A DNA stretch of 64,000 nucleotides from Flabesymbios commensalis (taxonomy: Eukaryota > Annelida > Polychaeta > Terebellida > Flabelligeridae), in contig OZ024909.1 of NCBI GenBank assembly GCA_964017125.1, positions 72,237,396 to 72,301,395 on the forward strand, in the 5' to 3' direction. Below the pieces are notes generated by a model that was given only the letters and a program-made list of their open reading frames with translations, was not told where the DNA came from and ran no database searches. Made by a program: the position numbers and the translations under genes. Below are positions 13,660 to 25,600 of the stretch, piece after piece; within the stretch, counting starts at the first letter, position 1, and every line of letters starts with the position of its first letter.

Positions 13660-13858
13660 TTAATTACCCTCCTGGCACCCAGCTATTTATTTTTATTTTT
13701 GCACTGAAAGAATTGAAATATTTATGATGTCGTAGAACCATAACAGGTATTCAAATGAGCGGGGAAGAGCTTATTAAGAGATTTATAATAATTTTAAATT
13801 GGAAAAACCCTTTGGTCTCCATGGTTCACACAAAATTATTCAGCGCTTTAAAGGTTAA
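13660..13858 (-). mobile_element. TTAA-flanked MITE related to the pogo-element ends
   Basis: The stretch is bounded by TTAA at 13660 and 13855. Its right end reads CAGCGCTTTAAAGGTTAA and includes CCCTTTGGTCTCCATGGTT. This phrase also occurs in the terminal repeats around the transposase at 29503-31848 and in the copy ending near 29103. The left end, TTAATTACCCTCCTGGCACC, differs from those, so this is a derivative rather than a simple deletion product. Confidence 0.55.
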
Positions 13859-14164
13859 TAAAATACTCATGTAAAATATCTCAAATGAGAGCTGAGAACT
13901 TTTTTAATCAATAAATTATATTCAAAATATGTCATTATTTGCAGAAATAGGACCGTGGTGCTAAGAGGGTTTATAATCTCTTGTGCCTCACCAAACACGA
14001 GACGTCTACCCAATGCTGATTTAACTCTTAGAACACTGATGTCGACTACAGTAGACATTCTGTGTTTTTATTAGCATCTGTATAACCAGTTGTTAAAAGT
14101 AAAACATGCTTCCAATCTTGAAACACTGATACATGCTTGGACTTAAATTTCACAAATAACACAC

Positions 14165-14226
14165 ATTTTCAGTTACTTGAAGTTGTGGATCGCGGTAGCG
14201 AGACGCAACTTCACGTTACTGAAAAT
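14165..14226. repeat. Dispersed 60-bp hairpin module
   Basis: TTTTCAGTTACTTGAAGTTG pairs with CAACTTCACGTTACTGAAAA. The arms have changed together at several positions relative to the consensus module, for example GTTACT opposite GTTACT-inverse, so the stem is kept. The copy is intergenic. Confidence 0.65.
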
Positions 14227-14829
14227 TAAAATTGTAGAGTTCAGTGTTCTAGGGGTTAATAATAGACGAGCATTTAAACAACATTAGGTAGAGTTTTGCT
14301 GAGGTGTTATATATGTTGTTGTTAGCAATATTGTATAGTAATTATAGTAACGTTATTTAATTTAGTTGTACACTTGTTATGGGTTGAATGTAATATGGTT
14401 GTTGTCCAATCACTGTGACTGTTACTGTATTTTTGTTGCGAGTGTCTGTACTTTTTTCTAAATATCTGTATGCAAATATGAATGATTATTCAGAGATAAA
14501 TAATTACAGCTGTTTGCTTAGCTATTTAAAATAACCTAATAATTTTATTTCTGACATAGCCTAAAAGCGTAACATAGCAAAGAAATTGTGCATCCGTTTT
14601 ACCATCGTGAAGAAGAAGAAAACAATGAATGGGGTTAAAAAATGGCGATGGTTCCCAGATCAGAACAATATCACCAGCTGCCCGTGAATCAATCAAAAAT
14701 AATGATTTATGACTCTGCACCACAGAAATATGATGAAAAAGCCACATAAGGAGGGTTTTTAAAGCGACATCCCGATACTACCATATGGTGTTACATTGTA
14801 TCTCGGTCGTTGTAGATGTAATGTATTTT

Positions 14830-14916
14830 CCCAGCAAACACAAAACATTTGTACAACGTCGTCCCAACGTCTTTGACGTTGGTCCCATATTGTACAAATG
14901 GTATGCATTTACTGGG
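14830..14916. mobile_element. Foldback MITE, CCCAGCAAACACA family
   Basis: CCCAGCAAACACAAAACATT on the left is mirrored by a slightly shortened ATGCATTTACTGGG on the right. The core contains ACGTCGTCCCAACGTC followed by TTGACGTTGGTCCC. It is a small palindromic non-coding element. Related copies are at 20791-20899 and 47199-47307, and related cores occur inside the two 1.3-kb TA-flanked elements. Confidence 0.7.
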
Positions 14917-15663
14917 TTGTGTGCTTGATATTTGGTCAGTATCACGTCGACAAAAGTGTGTACATTTTTAATGTACAGTGAATGTGTCTAATTGTTTTGG
15001 TCCCAACAAACAGGAGGCTTTGACCATTGGGTTAATGTTGGCCCAACTGCTGCTACGCTAGCCCAGTATTAGCCCAACGATGGATCAATGTATCTGTGCT
15101 CGCTGTGGTGTGTATGGTGTAGTCATGAATATGGGCGGCTAAGAAGGGCCGACCAAAGGGATTGTCATGTATTCTCCGAAAATGTGATCATTACTTGGTA
15201 TTTCAAAGTTTTTAATTGTGCAATCGTTATCATATCACAAATAATGTTTCTATTGATCACTTATAATTTCGGCGGCATAAACAACGTAATCTTCTATCAA
15301 TTTATATTGAAATATTTTGTAATTAATTTAGATCAGTACGCTGCCAAGGCAGATTAGGGAATAGGTAGGCCTACACTACAACTCTATTGTGTATGTTATT
15401 ATGGTGTGTGTGTGAGTATATGCTGCTCAAATCTCTCATCTCACTGTCACTTATAACGCTGACATGTTTGTGCAATCTGACTTTGACTTGTACAATAAAT
15501 CGATGAAAACTTTTTTGAGTAGTTATATTTTCCACCTCACCACCCAAAAAACTTGACACCTCATATCTACCATTTCAGTGTTGATTTTAAATTAAACCTT
15601 TTGCGGCATCCCGCATGTAATTCGTGCCGTGATAAACATACTTAAGCCACTACGGGTTTTTTC

Positions 15664-15930
15664 TCTGTTTTAGATGAACTGGTTTCCCCCAAAAAACTTA
15701 ATTTCGGGAGATAAAAAATATTCCGAAAAAAAACAAGTTTATTTCAGCAGATAAAAAAATCCGGCTAAGTTTTTTTTGGCTTATTATTTTCGTCGCCCTC
15801 GGTGATTTTGGAAAATAGGTCAAAAGTTTTTTTATATTTTTTATAACTTTCCAAAAATAAATGATTTTTTTCTTAACTGTTTTTTTCCGCCCTTCGTTAA
15901 ATTTTGGATTTTTTTCTGATCTAAAACAGA
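15664..15930. mobile_element. Short element with 12-bp terminal inverted repeats
   Basis: TCTGTTTTAGAT at the left border is inverted as ATCTAAAACAGA at the right border. The interior is A/T homopolymer-rich with further weak inverted symmetry. No coding capacity is present and the superfamily is unknown. Confidence 0.45.
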
Positions 15931-16023
15931 GCAATAAAATATAGTGGGCTGATATTTATTTTGACCCATCTTAGAAATCCATAGTTCCCCCCCCCCCCCC
16001 TATTGAGTGTCAGTTTTCTCCAT

Positions 16024-16234
16024 CTCGCGATTTTCTGATTTTGTGACTTTTCACGAAGTTTAGAATTCGCATATTCATCTATCAAGTTGTCTGCTACGCG
16101 CAAGATGAGAATTCGTGACTTTATTTTTCCGTGGTAGCGCTATTATAAAAAAAAAATTCACGAGATTCTTCAATTTTACCTCTCACGACAATCACGAAAA
16201 ATAAAACCTCACGAATATTACCAGATCTACGGTA
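16024..16234. mobile_element. TA-flanked MITE, family F, left end indistinct
   Basis: The right end, CACGAATATTACCAGATC followed by TACGGTA, matches the ends of the elements at 33427-33558 and 35056-35257. The interior shares GTGACTTTTCACGAAGTTTA. The left border is not clear. The minisatellite at 16235 begins immediately after its terminal TA. Confidence 0.5.
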
Positions 16235-17716
16235 ATCAGATGACCCAGATATATTTGACAAGGGATGACCCAGAGATATTTGATCACTTATGACCCAGAT
16301 ATATTTGACAAGGGATGACCCAGAGATATTTGATCACTTATGACCCAGATATATTTGACAAGGGATGACCCAGAGATATTTGATCACTTATGACCCAGAT
16401 ATATTTGCCAAGGGATGACCCAGAGATATTAGATCAGGGAAAAACCCAGATATATTTGATCAGTTATGACCCAGGTATATTTAACAAAGGATGACCCAGA
16501 GATATTAGATCAGGGAAAACCCAGATATATTTGATCAGTTATGACCCAGGTATATTTAACAAAGGATGACCCAGAGATATTAGATCAGGGAAAACCCAGA
16601 TATATTTGATCAGTTATGAACCGGGTATATTTAACAAAGGATGACCCAGAGATATTAGATCAGGGAAAACCCAGATATATTTGATCACTTATGACCCAGA
16701 TATATTTAACAAAGGATGACCCAGAGATATTAGATCAGGGAAAACCCAGATATATTTGATCAGTTATGACCCAGGTATATTTAACAAAGGATGACCCAGA
16801 GATATTAGATCAGGGAAAACCCAGATATATTTGATCAGTTATGACCCGGGTATATTTAACAAATGATGACCCAGAGATATTAGATCAGGGAAAACCCAGA
16901 TATATTTGATCAGTTATGACCCGGGTATATTTAACAAAGGATGACCCAGGTATATTTGACAAGAGATGACCCAGAGATATTTGATCACTTATGACCAAAA
17001 TATATTTAACAAAGGATGACCCAGAGATATTAGATCAGGGAAAACCCAGATATATTTGATCACTTATGACCCAGATATATTTAACAAAGGATGACCCAGA
17101 GATATTAGATCAGGGAAAACCCAGATATATTTGATCAGTTATGACCCGGGTATATTTAACAAAGGATGACCCAGAGATATTAGATCAGGGAAAACCCAGA
17201 TATATTTGATCAGTTATGAACCGGGTATATTTAACAAAGGATGACCCAGAGATATTAGATCAGGGAAAACCCAGATATATTTGATCAGTTATGAACCGGG
17301 TATATTTAACATAGGATGACCCAGAGATATTAGATCAGGGAAAACCCAGATATATTTGATCAGTTATGAACCGGGTATATTTAACAAAGGATGACCCAGA
17401 GATATTAGATCAGGGAAAACCCAGATATATTTGATCAGTTATGAACCGGGTATATTTAACAAAGGATGACCCAGAGATATTAGATCAGGGAAAACCCAGA
17501 TATATTTGATCAGTTATGACCCGGGTATATTTAACAAAGGATGACCCAGAGATATTAGATCAGGGAAAACCCAGATATATTTGATCAGTTATGAACCGGG
17601 TATATTTAACAAAGGATGACCCAGAGATATTAGATCAGGGAAAACCCAGATATATTTGATCAGTTATGACCCAGGTATATTTAACGAAGGATGACCCAGA
17701 GATATTAGATCAGGGA
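16235..17716. repeat. Minisatellite with 25-bp monomers in 50- and 75-bp higher-order units
   Basis: The basic monomer is about 25 bp, of the type TGACCCAGATATATTTGATCA. From 16235 to about 16430 two monomer types alternate in a 50-bp unit. From there to 17716 three monomer types repeat as a 75-bp unit; for example, GATATTAGATC starts at 16801 and again at 16876. I count roughly 17 of the 75-bp units with few differences between neighbours, indicating recent expansion or homogenisation. The array is non-coding and lies in the gap between the converging CLPTM1L and PDCD5 genes. Confidence 0.95.
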
Positions 17717-18776
17717 AGATCGGGTGTAGATATGGCTTTTGGGGTTTATAATCTTTGAGCCAAAATGGTTGGAGAATCTGTTGACCTATATCTCTGACCC
17801 AAACATCTCTTTTCGGAGCATGCGTTTTCCGGGATTATAACTTTTGACCTACATCTCAGAGGTACTAACAATCTCGTTTCCGCTACAGATCTCTGAACAT
17901 TGGCCTTTCATATTTCACACACACTTCTCCCACGGTGTAGCATTAACCAGGGCTCTGACCAGACAAATGGATGGCATAGATCTTGGTATTTGAGAAGAAG
18001 TTAAATTGGTAGCTAGTTTTCTGTCAGCAAGGATAGTTTCGAATAGTTACAGAGATCAGAAGGTTTCTTCCGTCATTTTTATCTTTGTGTGAGACATCAT
18101 ATGACACAATTTTAGAAGATAAAAAAGCGATAACCAACCGACAACTGACTTGTTCAACAACGACTCAAAATGTAAAAAGCATTATAAAAAGCGTATGGAT
18201 GAATTTGGTCTGGATTTTTTTGTCACAAGAAAGGGTATTTTCACATAGCCGTAAACAGTTAGAATATAAGACGAGCAACAGCTACCCAACATTGTTGTGG
18301 ATTGTAGGCCTAAATGACTGATGTGCAGGAATTCTCAATTACACGTCCGTTATCATTCAGACATGGACATGCCATGAAAGGGCTTATATGTAGGCATACA
18401 CTGTATACAAAAGATCTATAGCTAACACTTTACTATGTAACAAGTTTAAAGCTACGGAGCGCGAGCAGACTTCGTACGGAAGCTCATTAGGGTAAGTGTA
18501 GCATGTGCCTTTTCGGGGTAATGACCTTTGACGAGTAACAGTAATATTTACAGAGCATATCTCTGAAACCTCTGGGGAATTCCTTTCATATTTCACACTG
18601 TAGGTCTAGATGTGGGCCTACCTTCTGTGTGTTTCTGTCATAAGGGCAGGGTAAAATGGCGGCCTTTGGCCTTTTCTTATAAAATAACCAACACATGGAA
18701 CCTGGTTTATGTGTTTTTCTCAATGAAAAACAATTATCATTTCAAGGCATTATAATAACGCCAGTTGAGTTAACTT
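17717..18776. other. Intergenic, no feature recognised
   Basis: Apart from several phrases of the form 'TCTCTGA...CTTTCATATTTCACAC' that recur at about 17890-17930 and 18560-18600, suggesting an old internal duplication, I see no gene, RNA or mobile element in this kilobase. Confidence 0.5.
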
Positions 18777-19638
18777 TTTATTACAAACAAAAGCTCGGTT
18801 TCTACAAGTGTGAACAGTAGAGATAGCATGTAACAGATTATATGGACATATATAGCATTCACAGTCACACGTAGGACTATTTGATTAGTATAAAACAGAC
18901 CATGCATGATAGGATAAACCATTTCTGCATTACGATCTTCAGAATGAATAATTATAAAAAAGACGATCAAGATGCATAATGAAAAAAGTATTTGTATTGT
19001 ATTATCACATCAAGGCATATAGTTCTACAGCGTAGGTTAATGTCATTTTAGGATAATCTAATGATCATAAATAAACAATTCTTCAGAACAGATGTTTATC
19101 GATATATTTACTCGTTTTCGCTAAAACTTTAGCACGATGCTAGTCCAAAAGAGGCTAATTATATAGTCTACTGGTAGGCCTATATATGCTTATGACAAAC
19201 TGTGCAAACAAAACATAAGAAAACATCTGAGCTGAGAGACAACAAGGACAAAAAAAATACTTCAGATAAAACACAAAGAATGCTGTAAATAATTAAATCA
19301 ATTTTAGTTCCGAGTTCATTAGGATAGAGGCTTGATCAGGCTACATGTCTTATCAAAGATTATTTCTAACTCGTGGCATTAAAACATATCAAGTTAGGCG
19401 ATATAAATATTTTCAACAGATTTCTAACCTAAAGTCAGCAAGTTCGACTAAATACTAATTTCTTCATATTCGTAGCATTGATCATTATATCTTTGAACAT
19501 TATTTAAAAAAATCGCATATAGCTTTAAAACAAAAAGTAGTAATCCTCGATTGTAGTTAAATAACTCAAATAATATACTTATTATAAGTATATATAAGTA
19601 TATATAGGTTATATACAAAGTTTGAGAGAGGACTATTG
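18777..19638 (-). other. PDCD5 3' untranslated region with candidate poly(A) signal
   Basis: On the minus strand a canonical AATAAA lies at 18782-18777, about 860 bases downstream of the PDCD5 stop codon. The intervening sequence is AT-rich and free of recognisable repeats, which fits a transcribed 3' UTR. The cleavage site itself is inferred. Confidence 0.45.
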
Positions 19639-22600
19639 TCACATATCATCGTCGTCATCAGAGTCTAACGCTGCTCTCCTTCTATCAAACTGAAAAGAAA
19701 TAGGAAAAATAAGTTGTAAGTGGAAATTCTTAAGTTTTACAAACCAGTGGTTGTGATAAATACCCCCGTCTGTAGACTTGTCATGCATGATACTCTTTCT
19801 AACATGATGTTCTCTGATTTCTAAAGAGTCGTCAACAAACACATATGACGACCAGTAATTTAAAGTTTTTGCATATTTACCCATGCTACAAGTGCTCTAT
19901 TTTTGCTTATCCATGTTGAAATGAAATCAACAAAAGTGTCCATTTTCGTGCCGATATTTTGATGAGCAAAACAATACGTCGGCCGATCATCGGACGGTGG
20001 CTGAGTTGGATTTGTGACTGAGGCATTACTGGTCGTCATATGCGTTTGTTGACGACTCCTTAGAAAGCAGGACACCATGTTAGCAAGAGTATCGCGCATG
20101 ACACCATGTTAGAAAGAGTATCCACATGACAAGTCTACAGAGGGTGACATAGATATTTATAACTGAATATCATTAGCTGATCCAGTATGCAAACTGAATA
20201 AGGTGTACACGAGCTAGTGAGATGAATGCAGATAGTGTGTAGGCCTATATATTGCACCAATCCCTTACCACTGCTTACATCGTGATACCGAATTGTACAC
20301 TGGCATAGCCTATAGATCCAAGCACAATAAAACAAAACAAAAAGTATCCACCATCGACATGATTACTGACTATCGAGAGGCGTACATTCTGATATGTAGA
20401 CTGGTGGAGGAACATCTACTCTAAAATAATTGTATTATCTGCGCTGTCGCAAGCGAGATGATAAATATGAATCACAAGTCTGAACTATCAGGCGGAAAAC
20501 ATGGCATACACTATTAACACTGTCTGATTTCAAATCAGTGATTCCAAGAGAACTGAACGCAAAGTAGGCCTATTAAAAATGATGGTATCAAAAACTATTG
20601 TGTTTGTTTTTGTGTTTGCTAAAGTGCCATCCCAACAAAAACGTGACATTCAAGAAAAGCTGTGGTGACATCGGCAACTCTATATTTGGTCACATCGAGA
20701 TACAGTAGTTGGCACTGTCTACACAAGGCATAAACCAAATGATCAACAGTGGCCCACTGTCCACTATGGACCAACATTAATCTAAACACTCCCAGCAAAC
20801 ACAAAACATTTGTATAATAGTTGTACAACGTCGGCCCAACGTCTTCGACGTTGATCCAACATTGGACAAATGTTATATAAATGTTTTGTGTTTACTGGGT
20901 TAGGTCAACGCCTGGTGACCCCCCCCCCCTGCTCCTCTACCAGCAAACATCAATCCGCCATGTATCAATGTCTTGTGTTTGTTAGACTTGTTCCTTACCT
21001 TGACTGTGGTGCTTTTCTGAGTTTGCTCGCTAACACGTTCAAGTAATGACTTAAACTGGTCTTCATCAAGTTTTCCTGATATTTGCCCTCTTTGAGCCAT
21101 TTGACAAAGCATAGATTCAATCATCCTGGCCTTCTCTGGCTTTGTCAAAGCAATTGTGTTTACTGGGAACAAAAACAGACGGAAAGAACCATAAACACGC
21201 ATGCATACGTATCATCTGCATACATAAATATAGGTTACATTTTTATTTTCTAACAGAAATTATGATATATTAATTAAAATAGAAATGTATTTTCACTATG
21301 CAGAGAAAAGGAATGCCTCCCTCCGTCCTGTGCTGTGACTAAGGCCGGATTATACTGATAATAACAACCACGGGTAATTGTGTTCTCTGGATAATACGTT
21401 CAAAAGAGCTGGAAAACTGAAAAAACACTTTTCTTTTCTTTTTTAAATCGCTGCACTGCGACACAAACCTTATTTTATCTCGGCCAGGCAGGCAAGTGCC
21501 TTCATACAAAATCGCGAGCTATTTGAATTAGTGGTTCTTGAGATATCGCGTTTGTGAATAAATTCCTGCTAGCGCTGCGGCGGCATAGTTGGCAGAGGCT
21601 ATGAGATAAACACATGTATAATAATTGAAACTGTACTCCAAACTCATACTTACATCTTGCTCTAGATTTTTGATCAAGAACTTGAACTAAAATATTATTT
21701 TTCATATCAGTTTGTCTTGCTTTCATTTCTTCTTCTTGCTCTTTGTTAGGTTGACCACCTCCACCTTGGCCCTAGAAAAACAAATGTTTAAAATTAACAA
21801 TTACCTTGTATTACAAAAATGACAACTCGGGTGGTATCACACACTTGTGCAGTTGCAGGCTTTCAAATAACGTTCTGGTCTAACGTTCCGACTATATTTC
21901 CCCCGTGGCTGGATTGAAATTTCTCAACCAACAAAAGACATTGACGCACAATTGGGTCAATGGTTATGTCTACGAAACTGGCCCAACATTGGACCACAGT
22001 ATCGTATTTTCTGGGCAGAACTATAAACTAACATGATACGTTGAACCAATGTTGGTTTAATGTTGGGCCAGTGTCTCACACGGTGGAACAGCATTTAACC
22101 AACATTGGTTCAACGTCGGATGTTCCAGGGTAGTCTCGTGTCATGTTAACCATTGTATTTTAGGCTTACGTAAGGAACGTGTGGGCAATCATGGATAGTG
22201 ACAATCATGGATTTTACCCACAATGCAATGTTTAAATTGTTTTCTGACCACAACATGATGTCGTACATACCTTGAAACCCCTATGGTAGCCACCGACGTC
22301 ATGAATCTGCTTCTTTTGTGTCGAAAAATGATATCAATTTACATATTATTTGACCTTAGAAAAATGACGGTCATGTTGGATTTTACAATGATTGCCTGAC
22401 TACCGTATCCCTGCGCATAAACGTGCATGCACTTATATTTGAAGATGCACTTAATTTTCGAAAACAAGTGCATGCACTTATATTCGAACACAAAAAATAT
22501 TTCAAGAGACACGACATGCACATATATTGGAATATGAAATGATCTCGGCAAAACAAGCGCAACGAAATAAATTAAAACATGTGAAGTTATTTATTTTGCA

Positions 22601-25600
22601 CCAATAATGGTATAGCTTAATTAATACATTACTACATCATTATCATAGTATTATTTATTACGGCATAACTTTATGAATTACATAAGGACAAAACATATAC
22701 AGTTCAAGTTAAATGAGCGCTGTACGATATAGTGACGTAATTGTCCAATAAAGGTATGGTCATTCTTCCTGGTGATTTCCAAATCGACTTAGCATGCTGT
22801 TTGTTTAGGTGGGTATCTACATTTTTAGAATGGGGATGAGATTTGTTTATTCAGGTCTTTAAATATGCATCATATTATGCAATAAATAAAATACAAATCT
22901 GATTATAACATTATTATACAATTTCGAATGTGAATTATCACAAACATGAATCTATAAAGACACAAGTTGATAACAGAGTTGTTTAAAGTATCATAGTGAG
23001 CGACAAAGTCACAGAGAATAGGGGTGCACTTTGTGTATTTTGTAAGTTAGACCATTTGGTATGTGGAAGAATTATTGTTTCACGGCAATGGTGTTAAAGA
23101 GAGCCGTAATTTTGAAAATTTATTCCATGCCAAATGGTCTAGCTTCTATAATACATTTTAAAAATCCACAAAATTTTTAGGGATGTTGGGGTGAGATGAA
23201 AAAATTACCCGAGAAAAATTTTGTTAAAATTTTTTAAACAGCGATGGAGCAAATTAAAAAAGTATGTTGCGTGTATCTGAAGATCCCGTTATATACATCG
23301 AACCTGCTTCAATTATGTCGAAAATAATATTGAATTGTTGCTCAACCTTTAAAAAATGGCAGATATCTTGGCCTTTACCTACAAAGTGACGTCAAATGTA
23401 ATTTCTAGCCACACCACTATGTCAGACGTACCTGAAAAGCCTAGAGATAGACACCAAAAATCATAAATCGGCTTTAATTTCGTGTTGAAAATGATATTAT
23501 CGTACTAAATGTCCGCCTTTGAAAAAATGGCGGCCATCTTAGATTTGGTATTTTTCTGGCCTCACCACCAAATACAAGAAATAAAAGCACACATTTATCT
23601 ATCTATGTATGTATTTATATATATAAATGTAGATGTATATCATCCTCCTCTTGTGTTCTCAAACAACATTGATCTCAGTCGTGACATTTTCTGCAACTCA
23701 CCACCAGATAAATGTTGTTTGGTTGCTGAAAGTCATGTTTTCTGGGAAGACAGGTTTTTTTATCTGTCTAGATGTATCATGTGTATTGTAAGCGCTCCAC
23801 ATGACTGGCATTTCTTACCACACAAGACGCAATGTCGGATAAAACTGACTTATGTGCCACTCCTCAGTCATTTTCCCTTCAATTGTCTCTGTTAAACATT
23901 GTGGTTCTTCTTTCTCTGTTGCGGCTGGACATAATAGTTAAGCAATAAGTAACGATAGAGTATCACAAAACACATCATTAACGATTTTTCCACAATAAAC
24001 CCTAATCCTGTTAGTCACCCACTTGAAGTTGGATCTCGCTACCGCGACCTACAGCTTCCAGTGGCTGAAAATTACCGGACTCATATTTATTTAATTTGAG
24101 CACTAATATTTGCAAATCTGGATGTTTAGACACACATTTAACTCCCAATAACAGTGTTTGGTCGACTGATAACGCAGATTAAAAATGACGACAGTCGTGA
24201 TCAGCAGGACAAGGGTTGGATATAATATTTCAAGCAATAAGTAACGATACAATATGCCAAAGCACATCATTAACAATGTTTCCACAATTAACTACGTTCA
24301 TGCATGAGCTCACAGCCACAAAAAAGTGGAACAAAAATAATTTAGGCCTAACATGATAGTAAATTTACACTACATTCGGATTAATTTTAGTGGAGAAGCT
24401 TATAATTTAAAACAAGAGCACACTCGATAATAGCCCGCCGCCGAATTATGATAAAGAAAGTAAAGACGAATGTCATCACGTGAATAACAACCCGAGATAT
24501 AAATGGTATGTTAAACCAGCCGCTTTTCAAGTTATCGCGCCCACAAGGTCAAATTATGTACGTAAAATAAATGTGAAAAATCGCAATAAGTGGACCATTT
24601 TGATTTTTTTACCAGCCATTATTGAGCTTGTCCAAGAACTGCTTATTAGTAACATGCATAACAAACTTGAAGAGGATACTTGTGAAAATGTTGAAGTTAT
24701 CGCGCCTACAAGGTCAAATTATTGACGTAAAATGAGAAAAATCGCAATAAATCGGCCATTTTGAATTATTTTTCAGCCATTATTGAACTTGTCCAAGAAC
24801 TACTTATTAGTAACATGCATAACAAATTTGAAGAGGATATTTGAAAAACTTTTCAAGTTATCGCGCCCACAAGGTCAAATTATTGACGTAAAATGAGAAA
24901 AATCACAATAAATCGGCCATTTTTTTTTTTTTCAGCCATTATTGAACTTGTCTAAGAACTACTTATAAGTAACATACATAAGAAATTTGAAAAGAATATG
25001 TGAAAAACTTTTCAAGTTATCGCGCCCACAGGGTCAAATTATTGACGTAAAATGAGAAAAATCGCAATAAATCGGCCATTTTTTTTTTTTTTCGGCCAAT
25101 ATTGAACTTCTCCAAGAACTACTTATTAGTAATATGCATAACCAATTTGAAGAGGATATGTGAAAAACTTTTCAAGTTTTCGCGCCCACAAGGTCAAATT
25201 ATTGACGTAAAATGTGAAAAATCGCAATAAATCGGCCATTTTTTTTTTTCTTCCGGCCATTATTGAACTTGTCCAAGAACTACTTATTAGTAACATGCAT
25301 AACCAATTTGAAGAGGATATGTGAAAAATTTTCAACTTATCGCGCCCACAAGGTCAAATTATTGACGTAAAATGTGAAAAATCGCAATAAATCGGCCATT
25401 TTTTTTTTTTTTCGGCCATTATTGAACTTGTCCGAGAACTGGTCATTAGTAACATGCATAACAAATTTGAAAAGGATATGTGAAAAACTTTTCAAGTTAT
25501 CGCGCCCACAAGGTCAAATTATTGACGCAAAAGGTGAAAAATCGCAATAAGTCGGCCATTTTGAATTTTTTTTCAGCCATTATTGAACTCGTCCGAGAAG

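Larger units (their letters stand above)
12912..16234. other. Intergenic stretch packed with small MITEs and hairpins
   Basis: No gene is seen. The stretch holds degenerate hairpin modules (13016-13079, 14165-14226), a foldback remnant (about 13085-13205), two TTAA-flanked MITEs (13374-13648, 13660-13858), foldbacks (14830-14916, about 15003-15110), a terminal-inverted-repeat element (15664-15930) and the right part of another TA-flanked MITE (to 16234). Short open frames here fall inside these repeats and show no protein similarity that I recognise. Confidence 0.6.
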
